DNA of 7,468 bases from assembly GCA_002336845.1 (NCBI GenBank), contig DDEX01000044.1:161-7628 (forward strand), in the 5' to 3' direction. Positions within the stretch are counted from its first letter, which is position 1. Each line of letters starts with the position of its first letter. Shown piece by piece: positions 1 to 7,196 of this stretch. Source of the DNA: Rhodobacteraceae bacterium UBA1943 (lineage in GTDB: Bacteria > Pseudomonadota > Alphaproteobacteria > Rhodobacterales > Rhodobacteraceae). The translations under genes and the position numbers were made by a program. Under the pieces are notes generated by a model. It saw only the letters and a list, made by a program, of their open reading frames with translations, was not told the DNA's origin and made no database searches.

Positions 1-311
1 CGACCGACTCGTTCATCTCGGCGGCGTCCTTCCAGGAAACCACCCGCGTGCTGACCGAGGCTTCGGTTCAGGGCAAGCGCGACAAGCTGGTTGGCCTGAA
101 AGAGAACGTCATCGTCGGCCGTCTGATCCCGGCGGGCACCGGCGGGGCAACCCGCCGTGTCAAGTCCATCGCGTCCGAGCGCGATAACACCGTGATCGAG
201 GCGCGTCGCAGCGAGGCGGAAACGGCCGCTGCGCTGGCCGCTCCGATGGATGTGATGGATACCGAGGTCGATACCGGCCTGGTGGACACGATCGAAAGCC
301 GCGAAGAGTAA
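1..311 (+). CDS. rpoC: RNA polymerase beta' subunit, C-terminal end (partial)
   Basis: This is the last 102 codons of the largest RNA polymerase subunit. The first complete codon begins at base 3 and the TAA stop is at 309-311; the start lies upstream of the window. The visible part begins with TDSFISAASFQETTRVLTE and continues into GLKENVIVGRLIPAGTG, the nearly invariant C-terminal block of bacterial beta', which packs near the active-centre/omega side of the core enzyme. The last ~45 residues are a charged, poorly conserved tail rich in Glu, Arg and Ala, which is usual in alphaproteobacteria. The gene ends in a strong intrinsic terminator 20 bases downstream, so the rpoBC transcript probably stops here rather than running into the membrane-protein genes. 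Identification is secure from the conserved block; the family-level role is established knowledge. Confidence 0.98.
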   Translation, partial: TDSFISAASFQETTRVLTEASVQGKRDKLVGLKENVIVGRLIPAGTGGATRRVKSIASERDNTVIEARRSEAETAAALAAPMDVMDTEVDTGLVDTIESREE

Positions 312-331
312 TCCTTCGCCGTGCAACAGGG

Positions 332-368
332 GGGCCGCGCCGGGAGACCGGCGCGGCCCTTTTCTTTT
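332..368 (+). terminator. Rho-independent terminator of the rpoC transcript
   Basis: A perfect 12-bp GC-only stem (GGGCCGCGCCGG at 332-343, CCGGCGCGGCCC at 348-359) closes a GAGA tetraloop (344-347). It is followed directly by TTTTCTTTT (360-368). It starts 20 bases after the rpoC stop. Stem, GNRA-type loop and U-tract are all present, so this is a very strong intrinsic terminator, and it isolates rpoC from the downstream block. Confidence 0.95.
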
Positions 369-400
369 GCCTCTTGCCAAGCATGGTCAAGCAAAGGCAA

Positions 401-435
401 TTGCGGGAGTGATCTGTTGCCCGAAAATCCCGCAA
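401..435 (+). promoter_or_regulatory. 8-bp inverted repeat upstream of the EamA transporter gene
   Basis: TTGCGGGA (401-408) and TCCCGCAA (428-435) are perfect inverted copies separated by 19 bases, ending 28 bases before the transporter start codon. A nested competing pair, GGCAA (396-400) with TTGCC (417-421), overlaps it. It could be a regulator-binding dyad or a leader hairpin. No U-tract follows, so it is not a terminator. The whole 369-463 gap must hold the transporter's promoter, because the rpoC terminator lies upstream, but I cannot place convincing -35/-10 boxes in it. Confidence 0.4.
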
Positions 436-463
436 CCGCCGCAAAACAAGGCAGGCCCCGCGC

Positions 464-1348
464 ATGAAACTTAGCGACAATGCCCGTGGTATCCTGTTCA
501 TGTGCGGCTCGATGCTGTCTTTCACCGTGAACGACAGCTTCATGAAGGCCGCCAGCCAGACCCTGCCCTTGTTTCAGGCCATCGCGCTGCGCGGGGTATT
601 GGCAACGCTGGCGCTGGTGCTGATTGCCCGCGTGACGACCGGCCATTTTCGTTTGGTGCCGCAGGGGGCCGATGCCGCAAAGGTCGCGTTGCGCTCGGTC
701 GCAGAGATTGCGGCGACGGCGACCTTTCTGACCGCCCTGTCGCATATGCCGCTGGCGAACCTGTCGGCAATCCTGCAATCGCTGCCGCTGGCCATCACCT
801 TGGGGGCGGCGGTGTTCCTGAAAGAGCCGGTCGGCTGGCGGCGGCTGACGGCTATCCTTGTCGGCTTTTGCGGTGTCCTGCTGATCATCAGGCCGGGAAC
901 CGAAGGTTTTACCGTCTGGTCGGTGCTGGGTCTGGTTTCGGTGGTTTGTGTGGTCGTGCGCGATCTGACGACGCGCTCGCTGTCGCGGGCAACACCTTCG
1001 GCGGCGGTCGCGGTCTGGGCCTCTGTTGCGGTGATGCTGATGGGGGTGGCGGTGACGACGTGGCGCGGCTGGGTGCCCGTCGCCCCGCAAGAGGCCATGT
1101 ATCTTGCGATTGCCTCTGCGGCGCTGATTTGCGGCTATATGTTTGCGGTCATGGTGATGCGGGTCGGGGATATCGGGCTGATTGCCCCGTTCCGCTATAC
1201 CTCGCTGCTCTGGGCAATCCTGTTCGGCTGGCTGTTGTTTGGCACCCTGCCTGACAGGCTCACGTTGACGGGGGCCGCTATTGTGGTCGCGACCGGGCTA
1301 TACACCTTGCTGCGTGAGCGGATGGTGACGCGCCGGGCGGCTGCCTGA
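464..1348 (+). CDS. EamA/DMT-family transporter (10-helix membrane permease)
   Basis: This is a 294-residue, strongly hydrophobic protein of the drug/metabolite transporter superfamily, an inner-membrane carrier. Two EamA repeats are visible, roughly residues 9-143 and 152-285. Repeat one ends in the typical IRPG turn (142-145). Repeat two carries the APFRYTSLLWAILFGWLLFG signature (241-260), and the C-terminus is basic and cytoplasmic (RERMVTRRAAA). Length and layout match 10-helix members (about 280-310 aa). The early segment SFTVNDSFMKAAS resembles the RibN / S-adenosylmethionine-uptake subgroup, but substrate cannot be assigned from this. The ATG at 464 is chosen because an AAGGCAGG stretch lies 8 bases upstream and the hydrophobic repeat starts within ten residues. 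The gene stands 77 bases ahead of the glycosyltransferase cassette with no U-tract terminator between them, so co-transcription is possible. No riboswitch is recognisable upstream. Confidence 0.9.
   Translation: MKLSDNARGILFMCGSMLSFTVNDSFMKAASQTLPLFQAIALRGVLATLALVLIARVTTGHFRLVPQGADAAKVALRSVAEIAATATFLTALSHMPLANLSAILQSLPLAITLGAAVFLKEPVGWRRLTAILVGFCGVLLIIRPGTEGFTVWSVLGLVSVVCVVVRDLTTRSLSRATPSAAVAVWASVAVMLMGVAVTTWRGWVPVAPQEAMYLAIASAALICGYMFAVMVMRVGDIGLIAPFRYTSLLWAILFGWLLFGTLPDRLTLTGAAIVVATGLYTLLRERMVTRRAAA
514..538. repeat. 25-bp imperfect palindrome inside the transporter gene
   Basis: GCTGTC-t-TTCAC-c-GTGAA-c-GACAGC: 11 of 12 arm positions are complementary around a single central base (526). 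It lies at codons 17-25 of the EamA gene, encoding SMLSFTVND, a family-conserved stretch, so it may be coincidence of coding. It could alternatively be an intragenic operator or an mRNA hairpin near the start codon. Confidence 0.45.
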
Positions 1349-1352
1349 CCGC

Positions 1353-1410
1353 GCCGCGATTGCGCGGCAAGTCCCTTGGCCGTATAGAGGCCCAAAGCGG
1401 GGGCGCCCCC
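1353..1410 (+). promoter_or_regulatory. Candidate promoter with two palindromes ahead of the glycosyltransferase cassette
   Basis: The 77-base gap between transporter and GT2 gene holds three signals. A 6-bp hairpin, GCCGCG-ATTG-CGCGGC (1353-1368), has no U-tract and so is a poor terminator. A possible sigma70 promoter has TTGCGC (1360-1365), a 17-base spacer and TATAGA (1383-1388), each box matching 4 of 6 consensus bases. A perfect 12-bp palindrome GGGGGCGCCCCC (1399-1410) would sit just after the start of transcription. The -35 box overlaps the first hairpin. The promoter call is tentative: the boxes are moderate, and the cassette could instead be read through from the transporter gene. 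Confidence 0.35.
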
Positions 1411-1413
1411 TGC

Positions 1414-1418
1414 GAAGG
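1414..1418 (+). promoter_or_regulatory. Ribosome binding site fixing the GT2 start
   Basis: GAAGG lies 7 bases before the ATG at 1426. The alternative upstream TTG at 1360 would add 22 residues of non-conserved sequence ahead of the GT2 fold and has no comparable site, so it is rejected as the start. Confidence 0.65.
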
Positions 1419-1425
1419 CGCGTCC

Positions 1426-2154
1426 ATGGTTCAGATTTCCGTCATCATCCCCTGCAAGAACGAAGCCGAGAACATCGTGGCCCTGGTCGAAGGCATCGAC
1501 CGCGCGATGACGGCGCTGGCCCCTTTCGAGATCATCGTGGTCGATGACGGCTCGACCGACACGACTGTGGCGGTTCTGACCGCCCGGGCGCGGACCATGG
1601 CACATCTGCGGCTGATCCGGCATGATCGATCAGGCGGGCAGTCGGCGGCGGTGCATACGGGCGTACGCGCAGCCCTTGCACCGCTGTGCTGCACGCTGGA
1701 CGGCGACGGCCAGAACCCGCCGGAAGAGTTGCCGGGGCTGGTTGCCCCGCTGCTCGCCGATGTCTCCGGGCAGGTCGGTCTGGTGGCCGGGCAGCGGGTG
1801 GGGCGCCAGGATACCTGGTCGAAAAAGATTGCCTCGCGTTTTGCCAACCGCATCCGGGCCTGGGCTCTGAAAGACAACACGCGCGATACCGGCTGCGGGC
1901 TGAAGGCCTTTCGGCGCGAGGGCTTTCTGGCGCTCCCTTATTTCGACCACATGCACCGCTATCTGCCTGCGCTGTTTGCCCGCGATGGCTGGCAGATCGC
2001 CCATGTCGATGTTTCCCACCGCCAGCGCGGGGCGGGGCGGTCGAACTATTCCAACATCCAGCGCGCGGCCGTCGGGGTGGTCGATCTGGCCGGGGTCGCC
2101 TGGCTGCTTCGGCGCAAGAAAAAGGCCCGGCCGCTGCCCGAGGCCAAGCCATGA
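1426..2154 (+). CDS. GT2 family polyprenyl-phosphate glycosyltransferase (DPM1/ArnC-like)
   Basis: This 242-residue GT-A-fold enzyme is predicted to move a sugar from a nucleotide donor to undecaprenyl phosphate at the cytoplasmic membrane face. Family marks in order are: beta-strand SVIIPCKNEAEN (5-16), VVDDGSTD nucleotide-binding motif (38-45), DGDGQNPPE with the metal-binding DxD (D92, D94), DTGCGLKAFRR (154-164), HRYLPAL (177-183) and HRQRGAGRSNY (198-208), the R-x-x-G-x-S-x-Y element of DPM1, GtrB and ArnC. It ends soon after one short hydrophobic stretch (about 214-228) and a basic tail. It therefore lacks the two C-terminal membrane helices of GtrB/ArnC (about 310-320 aa), as in human DPM1, which needs small membrane partners. 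The stop overlaps the next gene's ATG (ATGA). Specific sugar unknown; the family call is firm. Confidence 0.92.
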   Translation: MVQISVIIPCKNEAENIVALVEGIDRAMTALAPFEIIVVDDGSTDTTVAVLTARARTMAHLRLIRHDRSGGQSAAVHTGVRAALAPLCCTLDGDGQNPPEELPGLVAPLLADVSGQVGLVAGQRVGRQDTWSKKIASRFANRIRAWALKDNTRDTGCGLKAFRREGFLALPYFDHMHRYLPALFARDGWQIAHVDVSHRQRGAGRSNYSNIQRAAVGVVDLAGVAWLLRRKKKARPLPEAKP

Positions 2155-2462
2155 TGCACGATATTCTGGAGCGTCTGGGCGCGGCGAACCCGCTGGATGC
2201 CATGTGGCTAGCGGTCGGTCTGCTGGGCCAGTTGATGTTCACGGCCCGGTTCATCGTGCAATGGATCGCCTCTGAAAGGGCCGGGAAGTCGGTGATGCCG
2301 GTCGCTTTCTGGTATCTGTCGATCTTTGGCGGTCTGATCGTGTTGGCCTACGGTATCCACAAGCTGGATCTGGTGATCATCCTGGGGCAGTTACCGGGGG
2401 TTGTGGTCTATACCCGGAACCTGTGGCTGATCCACAAGGGGCGCTCGCGTGAGCTTGTCTGA
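2151..2462 (+). CDS. Small LAB_N-domain membrane protein (lipid A biosynthesis N-terminal domain)
   Basis: This 103-residue protein contains almost only a LAB_N domain. Its hallmarks are G25-Q27 in LLGQLMF, RFIVQWIASE (33-42), P50 and FWYLS (53-57), GQLPG (79-83) and the terminal YTRNLW (87-92). Three membrane helices are apparent at about 18-40, 48-69 and 73-94. The domain is named for a fusion to the N-terminus of some lipid-A-disaccharide synthases, but this protein has no LpxB catalytic part. As I recall, LAB_N is grouped with the MtN3/PQ-loop (SWEET-like) clan of three-helix transporter units, so a flippase or transport role beside the two glycosyltransferases is a reasonable inference, not a demonstrated one. 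ATG 2151 is chosen over ATG 2154 because GAGG (2140-2143) is 7 bases away. It overlaps the GT2 gene by 4 bases and the next gene by 14. Confidence 0.88.
   Translation: MMHDILERLGAANPLDAMWLAVGLLGQLMFTARFIVQWIASERAGKSVMPVAFWYLSIFGGLIVLAYGIHKLDLVIILGQLPGVVVYTRNLWLIHKGRSRELV
2435..2440 (+). promoter_or_regulatory. Ribosome binding site for the GTG start of the GT39 gene
   Basis: AAGGGG, inside the end of the LAB_N gene, lies 8 bases before the GTG at 2449. It supports the GTG start and the 14-base gene overlap, a sign of translational coupling. Confidence 0.65.
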
Positions 2463-3867
2463 AACCAATTGGCTACGCCCTGCCTTGGCGCTGGTTCTGG
2501 TGGTCACCTTGCTGCGCTGGGCGCTTCTGGCCCTGAACCGCACCGATTTGTTCGTTGATGAAGCTCAATACTGGCTTTGGGGCCAGCATTTCGCTTTCGG
2601 CTATTACTCCAAACCGCCGCTGATCGCCTGGGTTATCCGGGCCGTCACATCGCTGGCCGGTTCAGATGCGCCTTTCTGGGTGCGGATGCCGGGCGCGATG
2701 TTTCACGGGGTGACCGCGCTGATCCTTGGGGCGCTGGCGGCGCGCGGAGGAAGGGCTATGGCGCTGTGGACGGTGGCGGCCTATCTGACGTTGCCGATGG
2801 TGGCCTTCGGCAGCCTGATCATCTCGACCGATACGATCATGGCGCCGTTCTTTGCCGCAGCCCTGTTGTTTCACGCCCGGCTGATCGAGCGGGGCAGGGC
2901 GGTGGACGCCCTGCTGGCCGGGGCGATGGTGGGGATCGCCTGTCTGGCGAAATATGCCGGGATCTACTTTCTGGTTGGCGTTGCCTTGGCGGCGGTTCTG
3001 CGGCGCGACCTGCGCATCCGCCCGGCCCATGCCGCGCTGATGCTGCTGGCATGGGCGGCTGTGATTTCGCCCAACGTGATCTGGAACCTCACCCACGGGC
3101 TTTCCACCCTGTCTCACACCGCAGACAACATCGGCTGGGTGAAGGAAGACAGCGCGGGGCCGGGGCTGAACCCGGCCTCGATGGCTGAATTCATCGTAAG
3201 CCAGTTTGGTGTGATGGGGCCGGTGCTGTTCGGGGCGCTGATCGCCGCGCTGTGGCGTGTGCGGCCCAACGCCCGTCTGGCGGCCTTTGCCCTGCCTGCG
3301 CTGGTCGTGGTCTCGGTGCAGGCGCTGCTTGACAAGGCCTATGCCAATTGGGCGGTTTCGGCCTATTTCGCCGGGACGGTTCTGGCGATGACGGTGCTGG
3401 CAAGCCGCCCGCGCCTGCGGCTTGCCGGAGTGCTGATCAATACGCTGGTTGCTGTTGGCCTGCCGCTGCTGACGGTGTTTCCCGAGGCGCGTCTGGGGGG
3501 CGAGCGTCCGTTCCTGTTCCGCTATCTTGGCCGCGCCGATCTTAGCCACCAGATCATTGCGCTGGCACAGCAATCGGGCAATCTGCCGGTCGTTTCAACC
3601 GACCGCGACGTTCTGGCCGACCTGTTCTATACCGGACGGGCCAGCGGCCTTGCCTTCTATGCCCCGCGCCCGCAGGGCAAACCGCAAAGCCACTACGAAC
3701 AAAGCTATCCGCTGCCCCCCGCGCTGGCCGGTCAGATTCTGGTCGTAACCGGCAGAACGCTGCCCTGTCTTGGCACAGCCATGCCACTGAAGGCCGATGG
3801 TGGCGCCTTTGCGCGGCGCAATCTGGCGGCTTATGTCACCGATACCCCCTGCGCGGGGCAGCTCTGA
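2449..3867 (+). CDS. GT39 family integral membrane glycosyltransferase (PMT/ArnT-like)
   Basis: This 472-residue polytopic protein of the GT-C fold is predicted to take a sugar from a polyprenyl-phosphate donor and attach it to an acceptor at the periplasmic face. After the first helix (about 11-30) comes the first-loop acidic motif FVDEAQYW (35-42), whose D37/E38 match the catalytic Asp-Glu region of PMT and ArnT enzymes. Next is GYYSKPPLIAW (51-61), the conserved Y-x-K-P-P element of this family. Further helices run to about residue 345, with KYAGIYF (168-174), SPNVIWN (207-213) and YANWAV (298-303). A soluble C-terminal segment (about 350-472) with STDRDVLADLFYTGR probably lies in the periplasm. 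It is a little shorter than E. coli ArnT (about 550 aa). Acceptor and sugar are unknown; lipid A is a guess suggested only by the LAB_N neighbour. It is the last gene of the cassette. No U-tract terminator follows. Confidence 0.92.
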   Translation: MSLSETNWLRPALALVLVVTLLRWALLALNRTDLFVDEAQYWLWGQHFAFGYYSKPPLIAWVIRAVTSLAGSDAPFWVRMPGAMFHGVTALILGALAARGGRAMALWTVAAYLTLPMVAFGSLIISTDTIMAPFFAAALLFHARLIERGRAVDALLAGAMVGIACLAKYAGIYFLVGVALAAVLRRDLRIRPAHAALMLLAWAAVISPNVIWNLTHGLSTLSHTADNIGWVKEDSAGPGLNPASMAEFIVSQFGVMGPVLFGALIAALWRVRPNARLAAFALPALVVVSVQALLDKAYANWAVSAYFAGTVLAMTVLASRPRLRLAGVLINTLVAVGLPLLTVFPEARLGGERPFLFRYLGRADLSHQIIALAQQSGNLPVVSTDRDVLADLFYTGRASGLAFYAPRPQGKPQSHYEQSYPLPPALAGQILVVTGRTLPCLGTAMPLKADGGAFARRNLAAYVTDTPCAGQL

Positions 3868-3877
3868 ACCCGCAGCA

Positions 3878-3906
3878 TTGACAAGCCGGGTGGCAGGACG
3901 TATCAG
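3878..3906 (+). promoter_or_regulatory. Sigma70-like promoter for the rpsL-rpsG-fusA operon
   Basis: A perfect -35 box TTGACA (3878-3883), an optimal 17-base spacer and TATCAG (3901-3906, 4 of 6 consensus) begin 11 bases after the GT39 stop. Transcription would start near 3912-3914, giving an rpsL leader of about 210 bases. A strong promoter is expected ahead of a ribosomal operon displaced from rpoC, which supports the call. Confidence 0.65.
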
Positions 3907-3965
3907 CCCCTCACTTCTGCGGCAGGGATTCTCTGACGCGGGACCAGAATGCTTGATGTGGTCAT

Positions 3966-3987
3966 GATCCGGGCCTTGGCCCCGATC
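3966..3987 (+). other. Leader hairpin 1 upstream of rpsL
   Basis: GATCCGGGCC (3966-3975) and GGCCCCGATC (3978-3987) form a 10-bp stem with one C-C mismatch and a TT at the tip. In RNA the loop must open to at least 4 bases. No U-tract follows. It lies in the predicted rpsL leader. A smaller palindrome, TCCCC-TT-GGGGA, follows at 4009-4020. Confidence 0.5.
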
Positions 3988-4032
3988 CTCTGAATCTGCA
4001 CCGCGTCGTCCCCTTGGGGATGATTGCGGTTT

Positions 4033-4059
4033 TGTGTTTTGCGATCCGCGCAAAACGCA
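4033..4059 (+). other. Leader hairpin 2 upstream of rpsL
   Basis: TGTGTTTTGCG (4033-4043) pairs with CGCAAAACGCA (4049-4059) around an ATCCG loop: 11 pairs, one of them G-U. The stem is AT-richer than its surroundings and stands out by eye. It is 62 bases before the rpsL start and has no U-tract. It could be an mRNA-stability or autoregulatory (ribosomal protein binding) element. Otherwise the 3868-4121 gap shows no gene. Confidence 0.55.
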
Positions 4060-4121
4060 CGTCGAGAAGCAGCGTGCCGGGGTCCGGTGCGAGTATTGAC
4101 AGAGCAACACGAGGAACGTGA

Positions 4122-4493
4122 ATGCCGACTATCCAACAGCTTATCCGCAAGCCGCGGGAAGCCAACGTGCGGAAGTCCAAGTCCCAGCACTTGGAATCCT
4201 GCCCGCAAAAGCGTGGGGTTTGCACCCGCGTCTATACCACCACCCCGAAAAAGCCGAACTCCGCTATGCGGAAGGTCGCCAAGGTCCGTCTGACCAATGG
4301 CTTCGAGGTCATCTCCTACATCCCCGGCGAAAAGCACAACCTGCAAGAGCACTCGGTTGTTCTGATCCGCGGCGGCCGGGTAAAGGACTTGCCGGGCGTG
4401 CGTTATCACATCCTTCGCGGTGTTCTGGATACCCAGGGCGTCAAAGATCGTCGTCAGCGTCGTTCGAAATACGGCGCCAAGCGTCCGAAGTGA
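4122..4493 (+). CDS. rpsL: 30S ribosomal protein S12
   Basis: This 123-residue S12 sits at the decoding centre of the 30S subunit and helps set translational accuracy. It is full length (E. coli 124 aa) and conserved from MPTIQQLIRK to the basic tail YGAKRPK. The two loops that contact 16S rRNA are intact: TTPKKPNSA (40-48), with K43 and K44, and RGGRVKDLPGVRYH (83-96), with K88, D89 and P91. The residues classically changed in streptomycin-resistant mutants (K43, K88) are wild type here, so no resistance allele is seen. D89 is the site that RimO methylthiolates in E. coli. GAGGA (4111-4115) is 6 bases before the ATG. First gene of the str-type operon: rpsG follows after 11 bases. Confidence 0.99.
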   Translation: MPTIQQLIRKPREANVRKSKSQHLESCPQKRGVCTRVYTTTPKKPNSAMRKVAKVRLTNGFEVISYIPGEKHNLQEHSVVLIRGGRVKDLPGVRYHILRGVLDTQGVKDRRQRRSKYGAKRPK

Positions 4494-4504
4494 GGAGATA
4501 ACAG

Positions 4505-4975
4505 ATGTCCCGTCGTCACGCCGCAGAAAAGCGCGAAATCCTGCCGGACGCCAAGTTCGGCGACCGCGTTATCACCAAATTCATGAACAACCTGATGCTC
4601 GACGGCAAGAAGTCCGTCGCCGAGTCCATCGTCTATGGCGCGCTGGAGCGCGTTCAGTCCAAGCTGAAGCGCGAGCCGGTTCAGGCCTTCCATGAGGCGC
4701 TGGACAACGTGAAGCCTTCGGTCGAAGTCCGCAGCCGCCGCGTCGGCGGTGCGACCTATCAGGTGCCGGTCGAAGTGCGTTCCGAGCGCCGCGAAGCCCT
4801 GGCGATCCGCTGGCTGATCATCGCTGCCCGCAAGCGCAACGAAAACACCATGGAAGAGCGTCTGGCAGCAGAATTGTCCGATGCGGTCAACAACCGTGGT
4901 ACGGCTGTCAAGAAACGCGAAGATACCCACAAGATGGCGGATGCGAACAAAGCATTCAGCCACTACCGCTGGTAA
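4505..4975 (+). CDS. rpsG: 30S ribosomal protein S7
   Basis: This 156-residue S7 is the primary assembly protein of the 30S head, binding the 3' major domain of 16S rRNA near the E site. The whole family pattern is present: MSRRHAAEKREILPD at the N-terminus, KFMNNLMLDGKKSVAE (25-40), NVKPSVEVRSRRVGGATYQVPVEV through residue 91, the RWLIIAARKR helix (about 103-112) and the terminal AFSHYRW. Length is typical of the short (156 aa) bacterial form. The Shine-Dalgarno AGGAGA (4493-4498) overlaps the rpsL stop codon, so the two genes are closely coupled. In E. coli S7 represses this operon through a structured rpsL-rpsG spacer of roughly 100 bases; here the spacer is only 11 bases, so that control cannot work the same way. 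Confidence 0.99.
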   Translation: MSRRHAAEKREILPDAKFGDRVITKFMNNLMLDGKKSVAESIVYGALERVQSKLKREPVQAFHEALDNVKPSVEVRSRRVGGATYQVPVEVRSERREALAIRWLIIAARKRNENTMEERLAAELSDAVNNRGTAVKKREDTHKMADANKAFSHYRW

Positions 4976-4984
4976 GAGGGCATC

Positions 4985-7111
<2,127 letters not shown>

Positions 7112-7119
7112 TATTGAGC

Positions 7120-7154
7120 GGTGGGCGGCAACGCCCACCCTACCCACCGTAGGG
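7120..7154. repeat. REP-like palindromic element between fusA and tuf
   Basis: A perfect 8-bp stem GGTGGGCG (7120-7127) / CGCCCACC (7132-7139) has a GCAA tetraloop. A second 6-bp stem CCCTAC (7138-7143) / GTAGGG (7149-7154) shares two bases with it, so the two exclude each other. CCCACC occurs twice (7134-7139 and 7143-7148), so GGTGGG has two possible partners. No U-tract follows, arguing against a terminator. The reverse complement reads GTAGGGTGGGCG...CGCCCACC, which resembles a dispersed extragenic palindrome I recall from many proteobacterial genomes. This is memory, not a search. Confidence 0.6.
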
Positions 7155-7196
7155 AGCGCCTTTGCGCGCCGCCCATAACCTGAAGGAGTTGCCATC

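Noticed and set aside
68..1090. 340-codon minus-strand open frame across rpoC and the transporter gene
   Set aside because: Low-complexity Arg/His/Gln/Pro-rich translation typical of an antisense shadow in GC-rich DNA; it also runs through the rpoC terminator.
1353..1368. Terminator after the EamA gene
   Set aside because: The 6-bp stem is followed by AAGTCCCTTGG with no U-tract, so intrinsic termination is not supported.
1360..1425. N-terminal extension of the GT2 gene from the TTG at 1360
   Set aside because: The extra 22 residues do not resemble the GT2 fold and lie over palindromes and a possible promoter. ATG 1426 has a well-spaced GAAGG and begins directly at the first beta-strand.
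2151..2462. Lipid-A-disaccharide synthase (LpxB)
   Set aside because: Only the LAB_N membrane domain is present; the GT-B catalytic part of LpxB (about 380 aa) is absent, so the enzyme name would mislead.
4096..4101. Second TTGACA, 20 bases before rpsL, as a promoter -35 box
   Set aside because: A -10 box at the required distance would fall at 4119-4124, over the rpsL start codon, and the sequence there (TGAATG) is not a -10 match.
4248..4387. Streptomycin-resistance allele in rpsL
   Set aside because: K43 and K88 and the surrounding loops are wild type.
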